32,957 bases of DNA, taken from Paenibacillus chibensis (GTDB taxonomy: Bacteria > Bacillota > Bacilli > Paenibacillales > Paenibacillaceae). The notes beneath the pieces are model-generated. The model ran no database searches. It saw nothing but the letters and a program-made list of their open reading frames with translations, and was not told the origin of the DNA. The DNA is taken from NCBI RefSeq assembly GCF_004001045.1, contig NZ_BIMK01000047.1:1-32957 (forward strand). Direction: 5' to 3'. Numbering within the stretch: the first letter of the stretch is position 1; each line of letters begins with the position of its first letter. Made by a program: the position numbers and the translations under genes. Positions 7,418 to 15,588 of this stretch are shown one piece after another.

Positions 7418-8666
7418 CGAAATCATCCCTTCTAAGTCCTGCAATCGGTTTATCGGATGCTCCAACCATGGCAAGCGCAAAAGGCTCGCTGAACATGCGG
7501 TCCAGCACGGCGTCGACATCCTTCATGCTGACATTTTCTATTTTTTCGATCATCTCGTCCAGAGAATTATGCTTGCCGAGCATAAGCTCGTTTTTGCCAA
7601 GACGGTTCATACGGCTTCCCGTTCCCTCCAGGCTCAGGATCAAGCTGCCTTTCAGCTGTTCCTTGCCCTTCTTCAGCTCATCTTCCGTTATCCCGTTGCG
7701 AGCGATATCGGACAGGACCTCCTTGGTGAGATCCAGCACGTCCTTCGTCTGCTTCGGAGCCGTTCCCGCGTAGACGGTGAACAGCCCGCTGTCCTCGTTG
7801 GAACTGTGATAAGAGTATACGGAGTAGGCTAACCCCCTCTTTTCACGAATTTCCTGGAACAGTCTCGAGCTCATACCGCCGCCGATGACATTGTTAAGCA
7901 AGATCATGGCATACTGAAGCGGGTCATGTATCGAGCAGCCCGGAAGCGATAAGCAGATATGATTCTGCTCTGTCTTCTTTTTGTGGAATAACAGATTGCT
8001 GTGGAATCCCGGCGCTTCGATCTCCTTAACCTCGCTGTGATTATTGAACTGGCCGAAATGGCGCTCCATCAACTCCACAACGCGGTCTTCCTCGATGTTC
8101 CCCGCAATGCTGATAACCGTATTTTCAATCGTATAATGCTCATCCATGTAAGCTCTCAGCTCCGCAGGACCCATAGGGTCAAGCTGCTGCTGCGTGCCCA
8201 GAATCGGATAGGCAAGCGGATGGTCGCCATAGACGGCTTTCGCCATCAAATCATGTACCAGGTCATCCGGGGTATCTTCATACATGGAAATTTCCTCAAG
8301 AATAACATTCTTCTCTTTCGCAAGCTCCCCTTCGTCCAGCGCTGAACGGAAGAACATATCGGACAGCACATCGACCGCGATCGGCAGATGCTCATCCAGA
8401 ACCTTGGCGTAATAGCATGTGTACTCCTTCGACGTAAACGCGTTCACGTTGCCGCCGATGGCATCGAACTGCTCTGCTATGTCTTTGGCATCAAAGCGTT
8501 CCGTTCCCTTAAAGAGCATATGCTCGATAAAATGCGAAACGCCATTATTGCCTTGATGTTCATGCCGTGATCCTGTTTTAACCCAAATACCAAAAGAAAC
8601 CGACCGGCATGTCGGTATTTTCTCCATGACAACTCTTAGGCCATTGGTCAGTTTTATTTTTTTCAC
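7395..8666 (-). CDS. mlpA: M16 family zinc peptidase (MlpA/YmxG)
   Basis: This 423-residue insulinase/processing-peptidase-like protein carries the inverted zinc motif HFIEH (H45, E48, H49) and the distal glutamate in NVILEEISMYEDTPDD (about E124-E125). The second, non-catalytic M16 half follows with GGGMSSRLFQEIREKRGLAYSV. No signal peptide is seen, so it is probably cytosolic. The gene sits between ylxY and dut, as in Bacillus, where its homologue is called mlpA or ymxG; its physiological substrate is not clear. The GTG start at 8666 has AGGAGG upstream at good spacing. A weak hairpin with six T at about 8728-8750, just after ylxY, may reduce read-through into it. Confidence 0.93.
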   Translation of the reverse strand: MKKIKLTNGLRVVMEKIPTCRSVSFGIWVKTGSRHEHQGNNGVSHFIEHMLFKGTERFDAKDIAEQFDAIGGNVNAFTSKEYTCYYAKVLDEHLPIAVDVLSDMFFRSALDEGELAKEKNVILEEISMYEDTPDDLVHDLMAKAVYGDHPLAYPILGTQQQLDPMGPAELRAYMDEHYTIENTVISIAGNIEEDRVVELMERHFGQFNNHSEVKEIEAPGFHSNLLFHKKKTEQNHICLSLPGCSIHDPLQYAMILLNNVIGGGMSSRLFQEIREKRGLAYSVYSYHSSNEDSGLFTVYAGTAPKQTKDVLDLTKEVLSDIARNGITEDELKKGKEQLKGSLILSLEGTGSRMNRLGKNELMLGKHNSLDEMIEKIENVSMKDVDAVLDRMFSEPFALAMVGASDKPIAGLRRDDFVALRTNS

Positions 8667-8744
8667 GCGAAAGGCCCTCCTAAAATAATATCAATCCACT
8701 GGCTTTTAACGCATTCCCTATGCTACCAAAAAACGCAGGCTCAC

Positions 8745-9731
8745 TCAACTGCCGGGTGGAATGACGCGCTCAGGTGAAAGCGTCTGGCCAACGCTACCCG
8801 CGATCAGGCCTTTTTGCTTGATCACCCGGATCATTCCCTTCAACGCCTGGGAGGAGGATGCCGTCGGATGCATGAGAATCAGCGTGCCAGCCTGAACCTT
8901 GTTCGAGATTTTATTTACGACCGAATCCGGCGATGGATTCCTCCAATCCACCGTATCGAGCGTCCATAAGACCGTTTTCAAGCCTAAACCATGCGCGATA
9001 CGCACGGTCTGCTGATTAAAATCTCCCGATGGCGGCGCAAACCAGGTATTATCTACGCCCAGGCTTTCCTTCAGCAGCTTTTGGGTTTTGCTGATTTCCA
9101 GCGAAGCACGGTATTCGCTGAGCTGGCTCATATTCGGATGCGTATAAGCGTGGTTTTCCAGCTCATGGCCGCGCTTTTGAATCTCTTTGGCCAGTTCCGG
9201 ATTCTTTTTCAGCCAGCTTCCATCAAAAAAGAAGGTAGCCTTTACCTTCTCCTCATCCAATATATCCAGCATCGGCACGATAAACTCGTTGCCCCAAGCC
9301 ACGTTGATCATCAGCCCAACCATAGGCTTGTTCGGATTTCCCCGATAAATCGGCTCTGCACCCAAGTCCTCGAGTTTGACTTTCGGAGGAATCTGGCGGT
9401 ACACATATGTAATCGGAGTGGAGACTCCGGCGGCTTTGGCCTGCTTGTAGGTCTCCTCCGCATCAATTTCCAGTCCGTTATACCCGGGAATCGCCTTCCA
9501 TACGCGGTCAAGCACCGCGTCCACCGGCTGAATTCGGGTTTGCTCCCTTTTCTCAACGATCTGCTTATAAAGGGGATCCTGCTGCATGTCATTCGCCTTG
9601 GGAGCCCAAGCGCTGACGGCTGCCGGCTGCTGCACCGCACCTTGTATATATTCACCGACCACGCCGGTTTGGCCGATTCCCAGCACCGTAGCAAAACAGG
9701 CTAGCAGTACCGCACCCTTTCTTCCATTCAT
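8745..9731 (-). CDS. ylxY: Sporulation-type polysaccharide deacetylase-like protein (YlxY)
   Basis: The 328-residue protein has an N-terminal signal or anchor segment (NGRKGAVLLACFATVLGIG) and a C-terminal NodB domain, so it acts outside the membrane. NodB motif 2 (NHAYTHP), motif 3 (FAPPSGDFN), motif 4 (LDTVDW) and motif 5 (LILMHP) are visible. Motif 1, normally TFDDG with the catalytic and metal aspartates, reads INVAWGNE, so both acids are missing; activity is doubtful. The ATG at 9731 is chosen for spacing from AAGGGAG (12 nt); the ATG at 9743 directly abuts that site and is an alternative. The frame further upstream adds no family sequence. A sigma-E-like promoter lies upstream. A role in cortex or spore-wall work is inferred from family and neighbours. 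Confidence 0.9.
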   Translation of the reverse strand: MNGRKGAVLLACFATVLGIGQTGVVGEYIQGAVQQPAAVSAWAPKANDMQQDPLYKQIVEKREQTRIQPVDAVLDRVWKAIPGYNGLEIDAEETYKQAKAAGVSTPITYVYRQIPPKVKLEDLGAEPIYRGNPNKPMVGLMINVAWGNEFIVPMLDILDEEKVKATFFFDGSWLKKNPELAKEIQKRGHELENHAYTHPNMSQLSEYRASLEISKTQKLLKESLGVDNTWFAPPSGDFNQQTVRIAHGLGLKTVLWTLDTVDWRNPSPDSVVNKISNKVQAGTLILMHPTASSSQALKGMIRVIKQKGLIAGSVGQTLSPERVIPPGS

Positions 9732-9764
9732 AGCTCCGCTCATCTCCCTTACCCGCTTTGTCCC

Positions 9765-9793
9765 ATCATATGAACAAGTCCTGCGGAATATGA
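9765..9793 (-). promoter_or_regulatory. Candidate sigma-E promoter of ylxY
   Basis: On the minus strand TCATATT (9787-9793) is followed after 14 nt by CATATGAT (9765-9772). This fits the mother-cell sigma-E pattern (ATATT at -35, CATACAAT at -10) and spacing. It lies just after the pnp terminator and about 33 nt before the chosen ylxY start. Matched by eye only. Confidence 0.4.
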
Positions 9794-9824
9794 TTAGGAA
9801 GAGAACCGAGCTTGACAAAGCCTG

Positions 9825-9860
9825 AAAAAAAAGAGCCAGAAGTGGTTACATTCTGCCTCT
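9825..9860 (-). terminator. Intrinsic terminator after pnp
   Basis: On the minus strand AGAGGCAGAA pairs with TTCTGGCTCT (one G-G mismatch) around a 9-nt loop, followed by a run of eight T. It lies about 60 nt after the pnp stop. Confidence 0.88.
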
Positions 9861-9919
9861 TTCGCAAGACCTTATCCGCCCTTGCCAAACTGTCATAATA
9901 ATCAATTATTCGCTCGCAA

Positions 9920-12016
9920 TTAAGCTTTCGTTTCCGCTGTCAATACCGCTTTGCGGGACAGGTTGATGCGACCCTGCTGATCGATTTCGGTTACCTTAAC
10001 GGTAATGGAATCGCCGATCGCCACAACATCTTCAACCTTGGCTACACGCTCGGTGGACAATTGGGAAATGTGAACGAGACCTTCCTTGTTCGGCAAAATT
10101 TCCACAAACGCTCCGAATTTCTCGACCCGTTTCACCGTGCCGACATAAATTTCGCCGACCTGTACTTCGCGTACGATGCCCTCGATAATCGAACGAGCCT
10201 TTTGATTCATCTCTTCATTGGAGGAAGCGATAAATACGCGGCCATCCTGTTCAATATCGATTTTCACGCCGGTCTCTTCAATAATTTTGTTGATGATTTT
10301 ACCGCCAGCGCCGATGACATCACGGATTTTGTCCGGATTGATGTTCATGACGATGATCTTAGGCGCATAAGGAGACAGGGATTCCCTTGGCTTTTGGATG
10401 GCTTCCATCATTTTGCCGAGGATGAACATGCGTCCTTCTTTAGCCTGCTTCAAAGCATCCTGCAAAATTTGACGGTCGATTCCGTCAATTTTGATATCCA
10501 TTTGAATCGCGGTTACGCCTTCGGATGTACCAGCGACTTTAAAGTCCATATCACCTAAATGGTCTTCCATGCCTTGAATATCCGTCAAAATGGATACATG
10601 TCCTCCATCCTTGATCAGACCCATGGCTACGCCGGCAACCGGTGCTTTAATCGGTACACCTGCATCCATCATGGCCAATGTGCTTGCGCAAATGCTGGCC
10701 TGGGAAGTGGAGCCGTTGGATTCCAGCACTTCGGAAACCAGACGAATCGTGTATGGGAACTCCGTTTCGGACGGAATGACCTTGGACAAAGCTCTTTCGC
10801 CGAGCGCGCCATGGCCGATTTCGCGGCGTCCCGGTGCGCGGAGCGGACGGGCTTCGCCTACGCTGAACGGCGGGAAGTTGTAATGATGCATGAAGCGCTT
10901 GGTTTCCTGCAGGTCGATGCCATCGAGAATCTGCACGTCCCCGAGAGCTCCGAGCGTACATACGCTAAGGGCCTGGGTTTGTCCACGCGTAAACAGACCG
11001 GTACCGTGAGTCCGCGGCAAAATGCTCGTATCGCACTCGATCGGACGGATTTCATCCAATTTTCGGCCGTCCGGACGCACCTTGTCATGCGTAATCAGAC
11101 GTCTAACTTCTTCTTTGACAATATCATGGAGAACTTCCTTGACATCCGAGAGCAGCTCGGGGGTCTCTATGTATTGTTGTTCAAAGTAAGTGACGGTTTC
11201 ATCGTTAATGGCGTCAATCGCATCCTGGCGTGCATGCTTTTCAGCAATGCGTACCGCTTCAACCAAACGGGCTTCCGCATGTTCGCGAACCTGTGTGTTC
11301 ACATCGGCGTTAACCGCATGCAGCTTGACTTCCATTTTCGGCTTGCCTGCTTTTTCAACCAGCTGCTCGATCACTGCCACAATTTTCTTGATTTCCTCGT
11401 GGCCGAACATGATCGCTTCGAGCATAACCTCTTCCGGCACTTCGTTCGCTTCGGCTTCCACCATCATGATGGCATCTTTGGTGCCGGACACGACCAAGTA
11501 CACATCGCTGACTTCCTGCTGCGCGATGGTCGGGTTGATAATGAATTGTCCGTCGACACGGCCAACCACAACACCGCCAATCGGACCGTTAAACGGCACG
11601 TCGGAAATGCTCAGGGAAGCTGAAGTCCCGATCATAGCCGCAATTTCAGGAGAGCAGTCTTGATCCACACTCATGACGAGATTGAGGACTTGTACATCAT
11701 TACGGAAACCTTCAGGGAAAAGCGGACGGATCGGTCTGTCCGTCAGACGGCTCGCAAGAATCGCTTTCTCACTAGGACGGCCTTCACGTTTGATAAATCC
11801 TCCTGGAATTTTGCCTACCGCATACAATCTTTCCTCGTAGTTAACGGTCAACGGAAAAAAGTCCAAATCCTTAGGTTCACTGGAAGCAGTTACAGTACAA
11901 AGAACGGCGGTTTCCCCGTAACGGACCATGACGGCGCCATTGGCCTGTTTCGCAAGACGTCCCGTTTCCAGGATCAGGGTTCTTCCGCCCAGCTGCATTT
12001 CTACACGACTTTCCAT
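9920..12016 (-). CDS. pnp: Polynucleotide phosphorylase
   Basis: PNPase degrades RNA from the 3' end by phosphorolysis and is a core part of the mRNA decay machinery. The 698-residue chain shows the two RNase PH-like halves (first from MQLGGRTLILETGRLAKQA, second from DGRKLDEIRPIECD), then a KH domain (IRDVIGAGGKIINKIIEETG, about 555-575) and an S1 domain near the C-terminus (GEIYVGTVKRVEKFGAFVE). The ATG at 12016 has AAAGGAGG 6 nt upstream; a further ATG 18 nt before it lies ahead of that site. The gene follows rpsO, the conserved arrangement, with a large hairpin between them and its own terminator downstream. Confidence 0.97.
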   Translation of the reverse strand: MESRVEMQLGGRTLILETGRLAKQANGAVMVRYGETAVLCTVTASSEPKDLDFFPLTVNYEERLYAVGKIPGGFIKREGRPSEKAILASRLTDRPIRPLFPEGFRNDVQVLNLVMSVDQDCSPEIAAMIGTSASLSISDVPFNGPIGGVVVGRVDGQFIINPTIAQQEVSDVYLVVSGTKDAIMMVEAEANEVPEEVMLEAIMFGHEEIKKIVAVIEQLVEKAGKPKMEVKLHAVNADVNTQVREHAEARLVEAVRIAEKHARQDAIDAINDETVTYFEQQYIETPELLSDVKEVLHDIVKEEVRRLITHDKVRPDGRKLDEIRPIECDTSILPRTHGTGLFTRGQTQALSVCTLGALGDVQILDGIDLQETKRFMHHYNFPPFSVGEARPLRAPGRREIGHGALGERALSKVIPSETEFPYTIRLVSEVLESNGSTSQASICASTLAMMDAGVPIKAPVAGVAMGLIKDGGHVSILTDIQGMEDHLGDMDFKVAGTSEGVTAIQMDIKIDGIDRQILQDALKQAKEGRMFILGKMMEAIQKPRESLSPYAPKIIVMNINPDKIRDVIGAGGKIINKIIEETGVKIDIEQDGRVFIASSNEEMNQKARSIIEGIVREVQVGEIYVGTVKRVEKFGAFVEILPNKEGLVHISQLSTERVAKVEDVVAIGDSITVKVTEIDQQGRINLSRKAVLTAETKA

Positions 12017-12079
12017 GAAATCCCTCCTTTTCATAACACATTATTCCCAGCTAAGGGTCAATTCATATAAGGCCTGCAT

Positions 12080-12147
12080 AAAAAGCAACCCGGTTCCCAC
12101 CGCTGTCACTCCTAAAAGGACAATCGGTGAACAACCAGGCTGCTTTA
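12080..12147 (-). terminator. Large rpsO-pnp intergenic hairpin, probable terminator
   Basis: On the minus strand three helices stack: AGCAGCC with GGTTGCT-type pairing, GGTT with AACC, and CACCG with CGGTG. The apical part is about 22 nt, and five T follow. It sits about 18 nt after the rpsO stop and before the pnp leader. It should end or attenuate the rpsO transcript; a long helix of this kind could also be a processing site. pnp may be reached by read-through, as no clear promoter was found after it. Confidence 0.7.
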
Positions 12148-12164
12148 AGTAGACCATACGGATA

Positions 12165-12434
12165 TTAACGACGCAATCCGAGTTTTTCAATCAGAGCGCT
12201 GTAGCGTTTAACATCTTTGTTTTTCAGGTATGCCAACAGCTTACGGCGTTGACCGACCATTTTCAGCAATCCACGACGGGAATGATGATCTTTCTTGTGC
12301 GAGCGCAAGTGATCAGTCAAGTTCGTGATGTTCTCCGTAAGGATAGCAATTTGCACCTCTGGGGATCCTGTATCGGACTCATGAGTTTTGTGCTCTTCGA
12401 TCAGTTGTTGTTTACGTTCTTGAGTCAATGCCAT
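12165..12434 (-). CDS. rpsO: 30S ribosomal protein S15
   Basis: S15 is an 89-residue primary binder of 16S rRNA in the platform of the small subunit. The sequence from MALTQERKQQLIEEHKTHESD through GSPEVQIAILTENI and HHSRRGLLKMVGQRRKLLAYLK is diagnostic. The start at 12434 has AAGGAGG upstream; the frame upstream is leader RNA. It has its own extended -10 promoter and a leader of about 100 nt, consistent with autoregulation by S15, and is followed by a large hairpin before pnp. Confidence 0.98.
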   Translation of the reverse strand: MALTQERKQQLIEEHKTHESDTGSPEVQIAILTENITNLTDHLRSHKKDHHSRRGLLKMVGQRRKLLAYLKNKDVKRYSALIEKLGLRR

Positions 12435-12537
12435 CCTATTCACCTCCTTAAAAATTAAATAATCGCCGTTAGCCTCGTTACCGTCGGTGAGATCGTGTAA
12501 CCAAGCCAAGGTTATTGACGCTGCTTACCAGCGACGT
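12435..12537 (-). ncRNA. Candidate S15-responsive leader of rpsO
   Basis: The predicted transcript has about 100 nt before the rpsO start, long for a 270-bp gene. It can form several short helices: CGCTG with CAGCG around a 5-nt loop, AACC with GGTT, and CTC with GAG enclosing CGACGGTAAC. rpsO leaders in other bacteria bind S15 through varied folds. The fold here is inferred by eye and not matched to a known class. Confidence 0.35.
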
Positions 12538-12542
12538 TTATC

Positions 12543-12572
12543 AGTATAGCATACTTTACGTAAAAAAGTAAA
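12543..12572 (-). promoter_or_regulatory. Sigma-A promoter of rpsO with extended -10
   Basis: On the minus strand TATACT (12543-12548) is preceded by TGC, giving an extended -10. TTTACT (12567-12572) lies 18 nt upstream. The spacer contains the 10-bp palindrome TTTACGTAAA. The site lies right after the ribF stop, so rpsO can be transcribed independently of the infB operon. Confidence 0.6.
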
Positions 12573-12587
12573 TGATCGCCATATCGT

Positions 12588-13535
12588 TTATTTGGACGAC
12601 TCCAAAATCCGTCTGGCCGTATCGGCATCCGCTTGGATTTGAGCGATCAGCTCTTGAATCGAAGGGAATTTCCGTTCCGGACGAATATAGGAAATCAATT
12701 CTACCGTCAGCTTTTGCCCGTAGATATCACGGTCAAAATCCAGAAGGTGAACCTCGTAGCTAGGAGCGGTAACCCCGTCCTGGAAGGTCGGTTTAACGCC
12801 CATGTTCATGACGCCGGACAGCCACTCTCCTTCGACGAGGGAGCGTACCGCATATACGCCTTTGGCAGGAACCACGTACTTGTCTTCCAAACGCAGATTC
12901 GCGGTCGGGAAGCCGATGGTTCTTCCGCGTTTATCACCATCAACGACGACGCCGCGCAGACGGTAGGCATGGCCGAGCAGACGGTTCGCTTCGGCCAGTT
13001 CACCAGCCTGCAGCGCTTTGCGGATCGAGGAACTGCTCACCTTTTGTCCTTCCAGCTCGAAGGGCGGAATGATTTCGACGTTCATCTGCCCGGCTCCGAG
13101 CGCCCGCAGCATTTCTGCATCTCCCTCGCCTTTGTGGCCAAAACGGAAATCAAAGCCGACGATGGCCGTTTGAATTCCCAAGGCGAGCAGCATACCATCC
13201 ACGAAAGCCTTCGGGCTAAGCTGCGAGAAGGGCTCGTTGAAATCTACCACATAAAGAATGTCGACACCCATGGCGGCAAGGAGCTCTTGCTTTTCCTGCA
13301 ACGGAGTTAGATTCCCCTCATAATTGCCTTTTTTCATCACATCCTTCGGATGTGGGTGAAAGGTAACCACCGCAGCAGGAACTCCCTTGGCCTGGGCGAG
13401 CTTTACAGCAGAACGAATCACGCTCTGATGCCCCTGGTGCACACCATCGAATTGTCCAAGCGCAGCGATTTGCGGACCTGCATTCTCAGCGATAATGCCG
13501 GCCGGCAGAGGATGGGATATATTTACAGTCTTCAC
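12588..13535 (-). CDS. ribF: Bifunctional riboflavin kinase / FAD synthetase
   Basis: This enzyme makes FMN from riboflavin and then FAD. The N-terminal nucleotidyltransferase half has GQFDGVHQGH (residues 27-36) and the matching SSSSIRKAL segment. The C-terminal flavokinase half has GRTIGFPTANL and MNMGVKPTF. The 315-residue length is normal. The start is GTG at 13535 with AGGTGAG upstream. It follows truB by 48 nt and ends the rimP-to-ribF gene run; the rpsO promoter begins just after its stop. In B. subtilis the same gene (ribC) occupies this place. Confidence 0.96.
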   Translation of the reverse strand: MKTVNISHPLPAGIIAENAGPQIAALGQFDGVHQGHQSVIRSAVKLAQAKGVPAAVVTFHPHPKDVMKKGNYEGNLTPLQEKQELLAAMGVDILYVVDFNEPFSQLSPKAFVDGMLLALGIQTAIVGFDFRFGHKGEGDAEMLRALGAGQMNVEIIPPFELEGQKVSSSSIRKALQAGELAEANRLLGHAYRLRGVVVDGDKRGRTIGFPTANLRLEDKYVVPAKGVYAVRSLVEGEWLSGVMNMGVKPTFQDGVTAPSYEVHLLDFDRDIYGQKLTVELISYIRPERKFPSIQELIAQIQADADTARRILESSK

Positions 13536-13583
13536 AACGTTCTCACCTGCAATTCGATATTGATATCCTGATATCCAATCATA

Positions 13584-14501
13584 TCACGTCTCCGGTAAAA
13601 ACACTTTAACCGGAGCGATCGCGCCTGTTTCTTCCTGCTTTTCAAAGATCCCCAGGAACAAGCCAGCGCTATTATAAAGGCGAATGCAGCCCGGAGTATG
13701 AACTTCGGGTGCAACCGCACGGCTTGAAAGCCTTTGTCCCTGCACTGCAGCTGCGGCTTTCTCCTCTGAAACGGTATGGGCCGGCAAGTGACGGATCGCA
13801 TGATCAACCGGTATGAGATGCTTCTGCAGCTCTCCGGCTTGCATCAGCTGCTCGATCTGCTCCAATGTCAGGCAGTCTTGGGCTGTTATGCCAGCCGACA
13901 TCGTTCTGGTCAGCTTCACCATCGTCGACGGCAGTCCCAAGGCCCGTCCGATATCCACGCACAGCGTCCGGATATACGTCCCTTTGGAGCAAAGCGCACG
14001 GAAGGATACATCCAGGAACGGGCCGCTGCTTTCCATGGCTTTCATCTCGATCTCATAGATTGTCACTTCGCGGCTTTTACGCTCAACGGTCTTGCCTTCG
14101 CGTGCCAGCTCGTATAAGCGCTTGCCGTCCACCTTGACCGCAGAATACATGGGTGGTACCTGTGAAATGAGGCCCTGAAAAGAATTCAAAACCTGTTCAA
14201 CCTCTTCAGCCGTCACGTTCACCTGGTCAACCTGCTGAATGATTTGACCCGTCAAATCTTCCGTATCCGTTGCCAAGCCAAGACGCAGCGTTGCTTCGTA
14301 TTCCTTCGGAAGCTCCTGCATGTACTCGACAACTCTCGTCGCTCTGCCTAGACAAAGCGGCAGGACTCCGGTTACTTCCGGATCCAGCGTGCCTGTATGC
14401 CCGATCCGTTTCATTTTCAAAATCCGGCGCGTTCTGGCTACGACGTCATGAGAAGTCATACCTGCCGGCTTATCGACGGCCAAAACCCCTTCAAGATTCA
14501 T
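13584..14501 (-). CDS. truB: tRNA pseudouridine-55 synthase
   Basis: TruB converts U55 of the tRNA T-loop to pseudouridine. The catalytic aspartate is D40 in GHTGTLDPEVTGVLPLC. The KxxGxTSHD-type start (DKPAGMTSHDVV) and the RALCSKGTYIRTLCVDIG segment are also present, followed by a small C-terminal PUA-like part. The length of 305 residues is typical. The ATG at 14501 overlaps the nrnA stop by four bases (ATGA), so translation is probably coupled. Placement between a DHH phosphoesterase and ribF fits the Bacilli translation operon. Confidence 0.96.
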   Translation of the reverse strand: MNLEGVLAVDKPAGMTSHDVVARTRRILKMKRIGHTGTLDPEVTGVLPLCLGRATRVVEYMQELPKEYEATLRLGLATDTEDLTGQIIQQVDQVNVTAEEVEQVLNSFQGLISQVPPMYSAVKVDGKRLYELAREGKTVERKSREVTIYEIEMKAMESSGPFLDVSFRALCSKGTYIRTLCVDIGRALGLPSTMVKLTRTMSAGITAQDCLTLEQIEQLMQAGELQKHLIPVDHAIRHLPAHTVSEEKAAAAVQGQRLSSRAVAPEVHTPGCIRLYNSAGLFLGIFEKQEETGAIAPVKVFLPET

Positions 14502-15475
14502 AATTGTGATTTCACCCGCTCTACGACCTGCTGAATAATGGATTCCAGGGAGCCCTCGACGCGGCAGCCTGCGGCACGCACATGCCCGCCGCCGCCAAAG
14601 CTTTGCGCAAGAGCCGCCACATCGACTTTCCCTGCCGAACGAAGACTAACCTTCACCGCATTGTCATTTATGACTTTAAATAAAATGCCGACTTCGACGC
14701 CGTGAATGTTCCGGGGATAGTTGACGATCCCTTCGAGATCCTCGTTGACCGCTCCCGTCTCCGCCATATGCTCCGGTGTGACGTAAACCCAGCAAACTTT
14801 CCCGTCCGGAGTCATCTCCAGCGTATTCAGCGCCTTAACGAGCACCTTCATTTGCGGGAAACTCATCGACTCCAGCAGATTTTCGGATAATTCCGGGCCG
14901 TTTACGCCATGTCCCAGCAGCTCCGAAGCAATTTGCATCACTTTGGGAGATGTGTTCGAATAGCGAAATCCACCGGTATCGGTCAACAGGCCTGTATAAA
15001 TCGCAGTTGCGATAGCCGTAGTCCATTTGAATCCAAAGCTTTGGATCAAATCGTACAGAATTTCGGCGGTTGCGGCGGCTTCCGGCCGAATGAGCGTCGA
15101 ACTGCCATACCCGTTGTTCGTAGGGTGATGGTCGATGTTCAACAGCAGCGCATCCTCTTCGAAATACTGTGCGGTCAGACCCACTCGCCCAAAATCGGCG
15201 CAATCCACGCAAATCACATGCTTGAAGGTACGGTTCAGCGGCTGCTGCTCCATGTTCACAATTTGATCGGATAATAGCAAAAAGCGCATCCGCTCCGGTA
15301 TGGGCCCTTCATTAATCAGAGTGAATTTTTTGCCCAGACATGAGAGAAGCCAGCCCACTGCTACGGTGGAACTGACTGCGTCTCCATCTGGCTGAATATG
15401 CGACACTACTAGATAATCATCATGCTTTAGCAGAAACTGCTTCGCCTGCTCAAGCGACTGTTCATAGGTCTGCAT
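14498..15475 (-). CDS. nrnA: DHH/DHHA1 phosphoesterase (NrnA-type nanoRNase/pAp phosphatase)
   Basis: The 325-residue protein carries the DHH domain motifs HIQPDGDAVSS (H26, D30, D32), VDCAD (D91), IDHHPTN (D115-H117) and TDTGGFRYSNT. The C-terminal DHHA1 motif GGGGHVRAAG is also present. Proteins of this family degrade 2-5 nt RNAs and dephosphorylate pAp in a Mn-dependent way. The ATG at 15475 is chosen because AAAGGAGAAGG ends a few bases upstream; the frame continues 90 nt upstream through the leader hairpin with no family sequence. In B. subtilis truB directly follows rbfA, so the gene is an addition to this operon, as also seen in other Firmicutes. Its leader holds an unusual long hairpin. 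Confidence 0.92.
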   Translation of the reverse strand: MQTYEQSLEQAKQFLLKHDDYLVVSHIQPDGDAVSSTVAVGWLLSCLGKKFTLINEGPIPERMRFLLLSDQIVNMEQQPLNRTFKHVICVDCADFGRVGLTAQYFEEDALLLNIDHHPTNNGYGSSTLIRPEAAATAEILYDLIQSFGFKWTTAIATAIYTGLLTDTGGFRYSNTSPKVMQIASELLGHGVNGPELSENLLESMSFPQMKVLVKALNTLEMTPDGKVCWVYVTPEHMAETGAVNEDLEGIVNYPRNIHGVEVGILFKVINDNAVKVSLRSAGKVDVAALAQSFGGGGHVRAAGCRVEGSLESIIQQVVERVKSQL

Positions 15476-15504
15476 TGCCTTCTCCTTTAAAACCGTATTT
15501 ACAT

Positions 15505-15586
15505 AAATTGAACTAAAGAAAGAGGAATCCTTCTCCTGCATCATCGCGATTTTCAGGAGAAGCAAGCTAAATCTTTAGTTCATTTA
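15505..15586 (-). promoter_or_regulatory. Long two-part hairpin in the rbfA-nrnA gap
   Basis: On the minus strand TGAACTAAAGA (15572-15582) pairs perfectly over 11 bp with TCTTTAGTTCA (15509-15519), and the helix can extend with one bulge. Inside it CTTCTCCTG (15554-15562) pairs perfectly over 9 bp with CAGGAGAAG (15530-15538) around a 15-nt loop holding TCGCGA. There is no T-run, so it is not a plain terminator. The inner arm repeats the nrnA ribosome-binding sequence GGAGAAGG, so alternative pairing with the true site is possible. Confidence 0.65.
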
Positions 15587-15588
15587 AG

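Noticed and set aside
8728..8753. Terminator between ylxY and the M16 gene
   Set aside because: GCAG/CTGC is only a 4-bp stem before six T; too weak to call, noted under the M16 gene.
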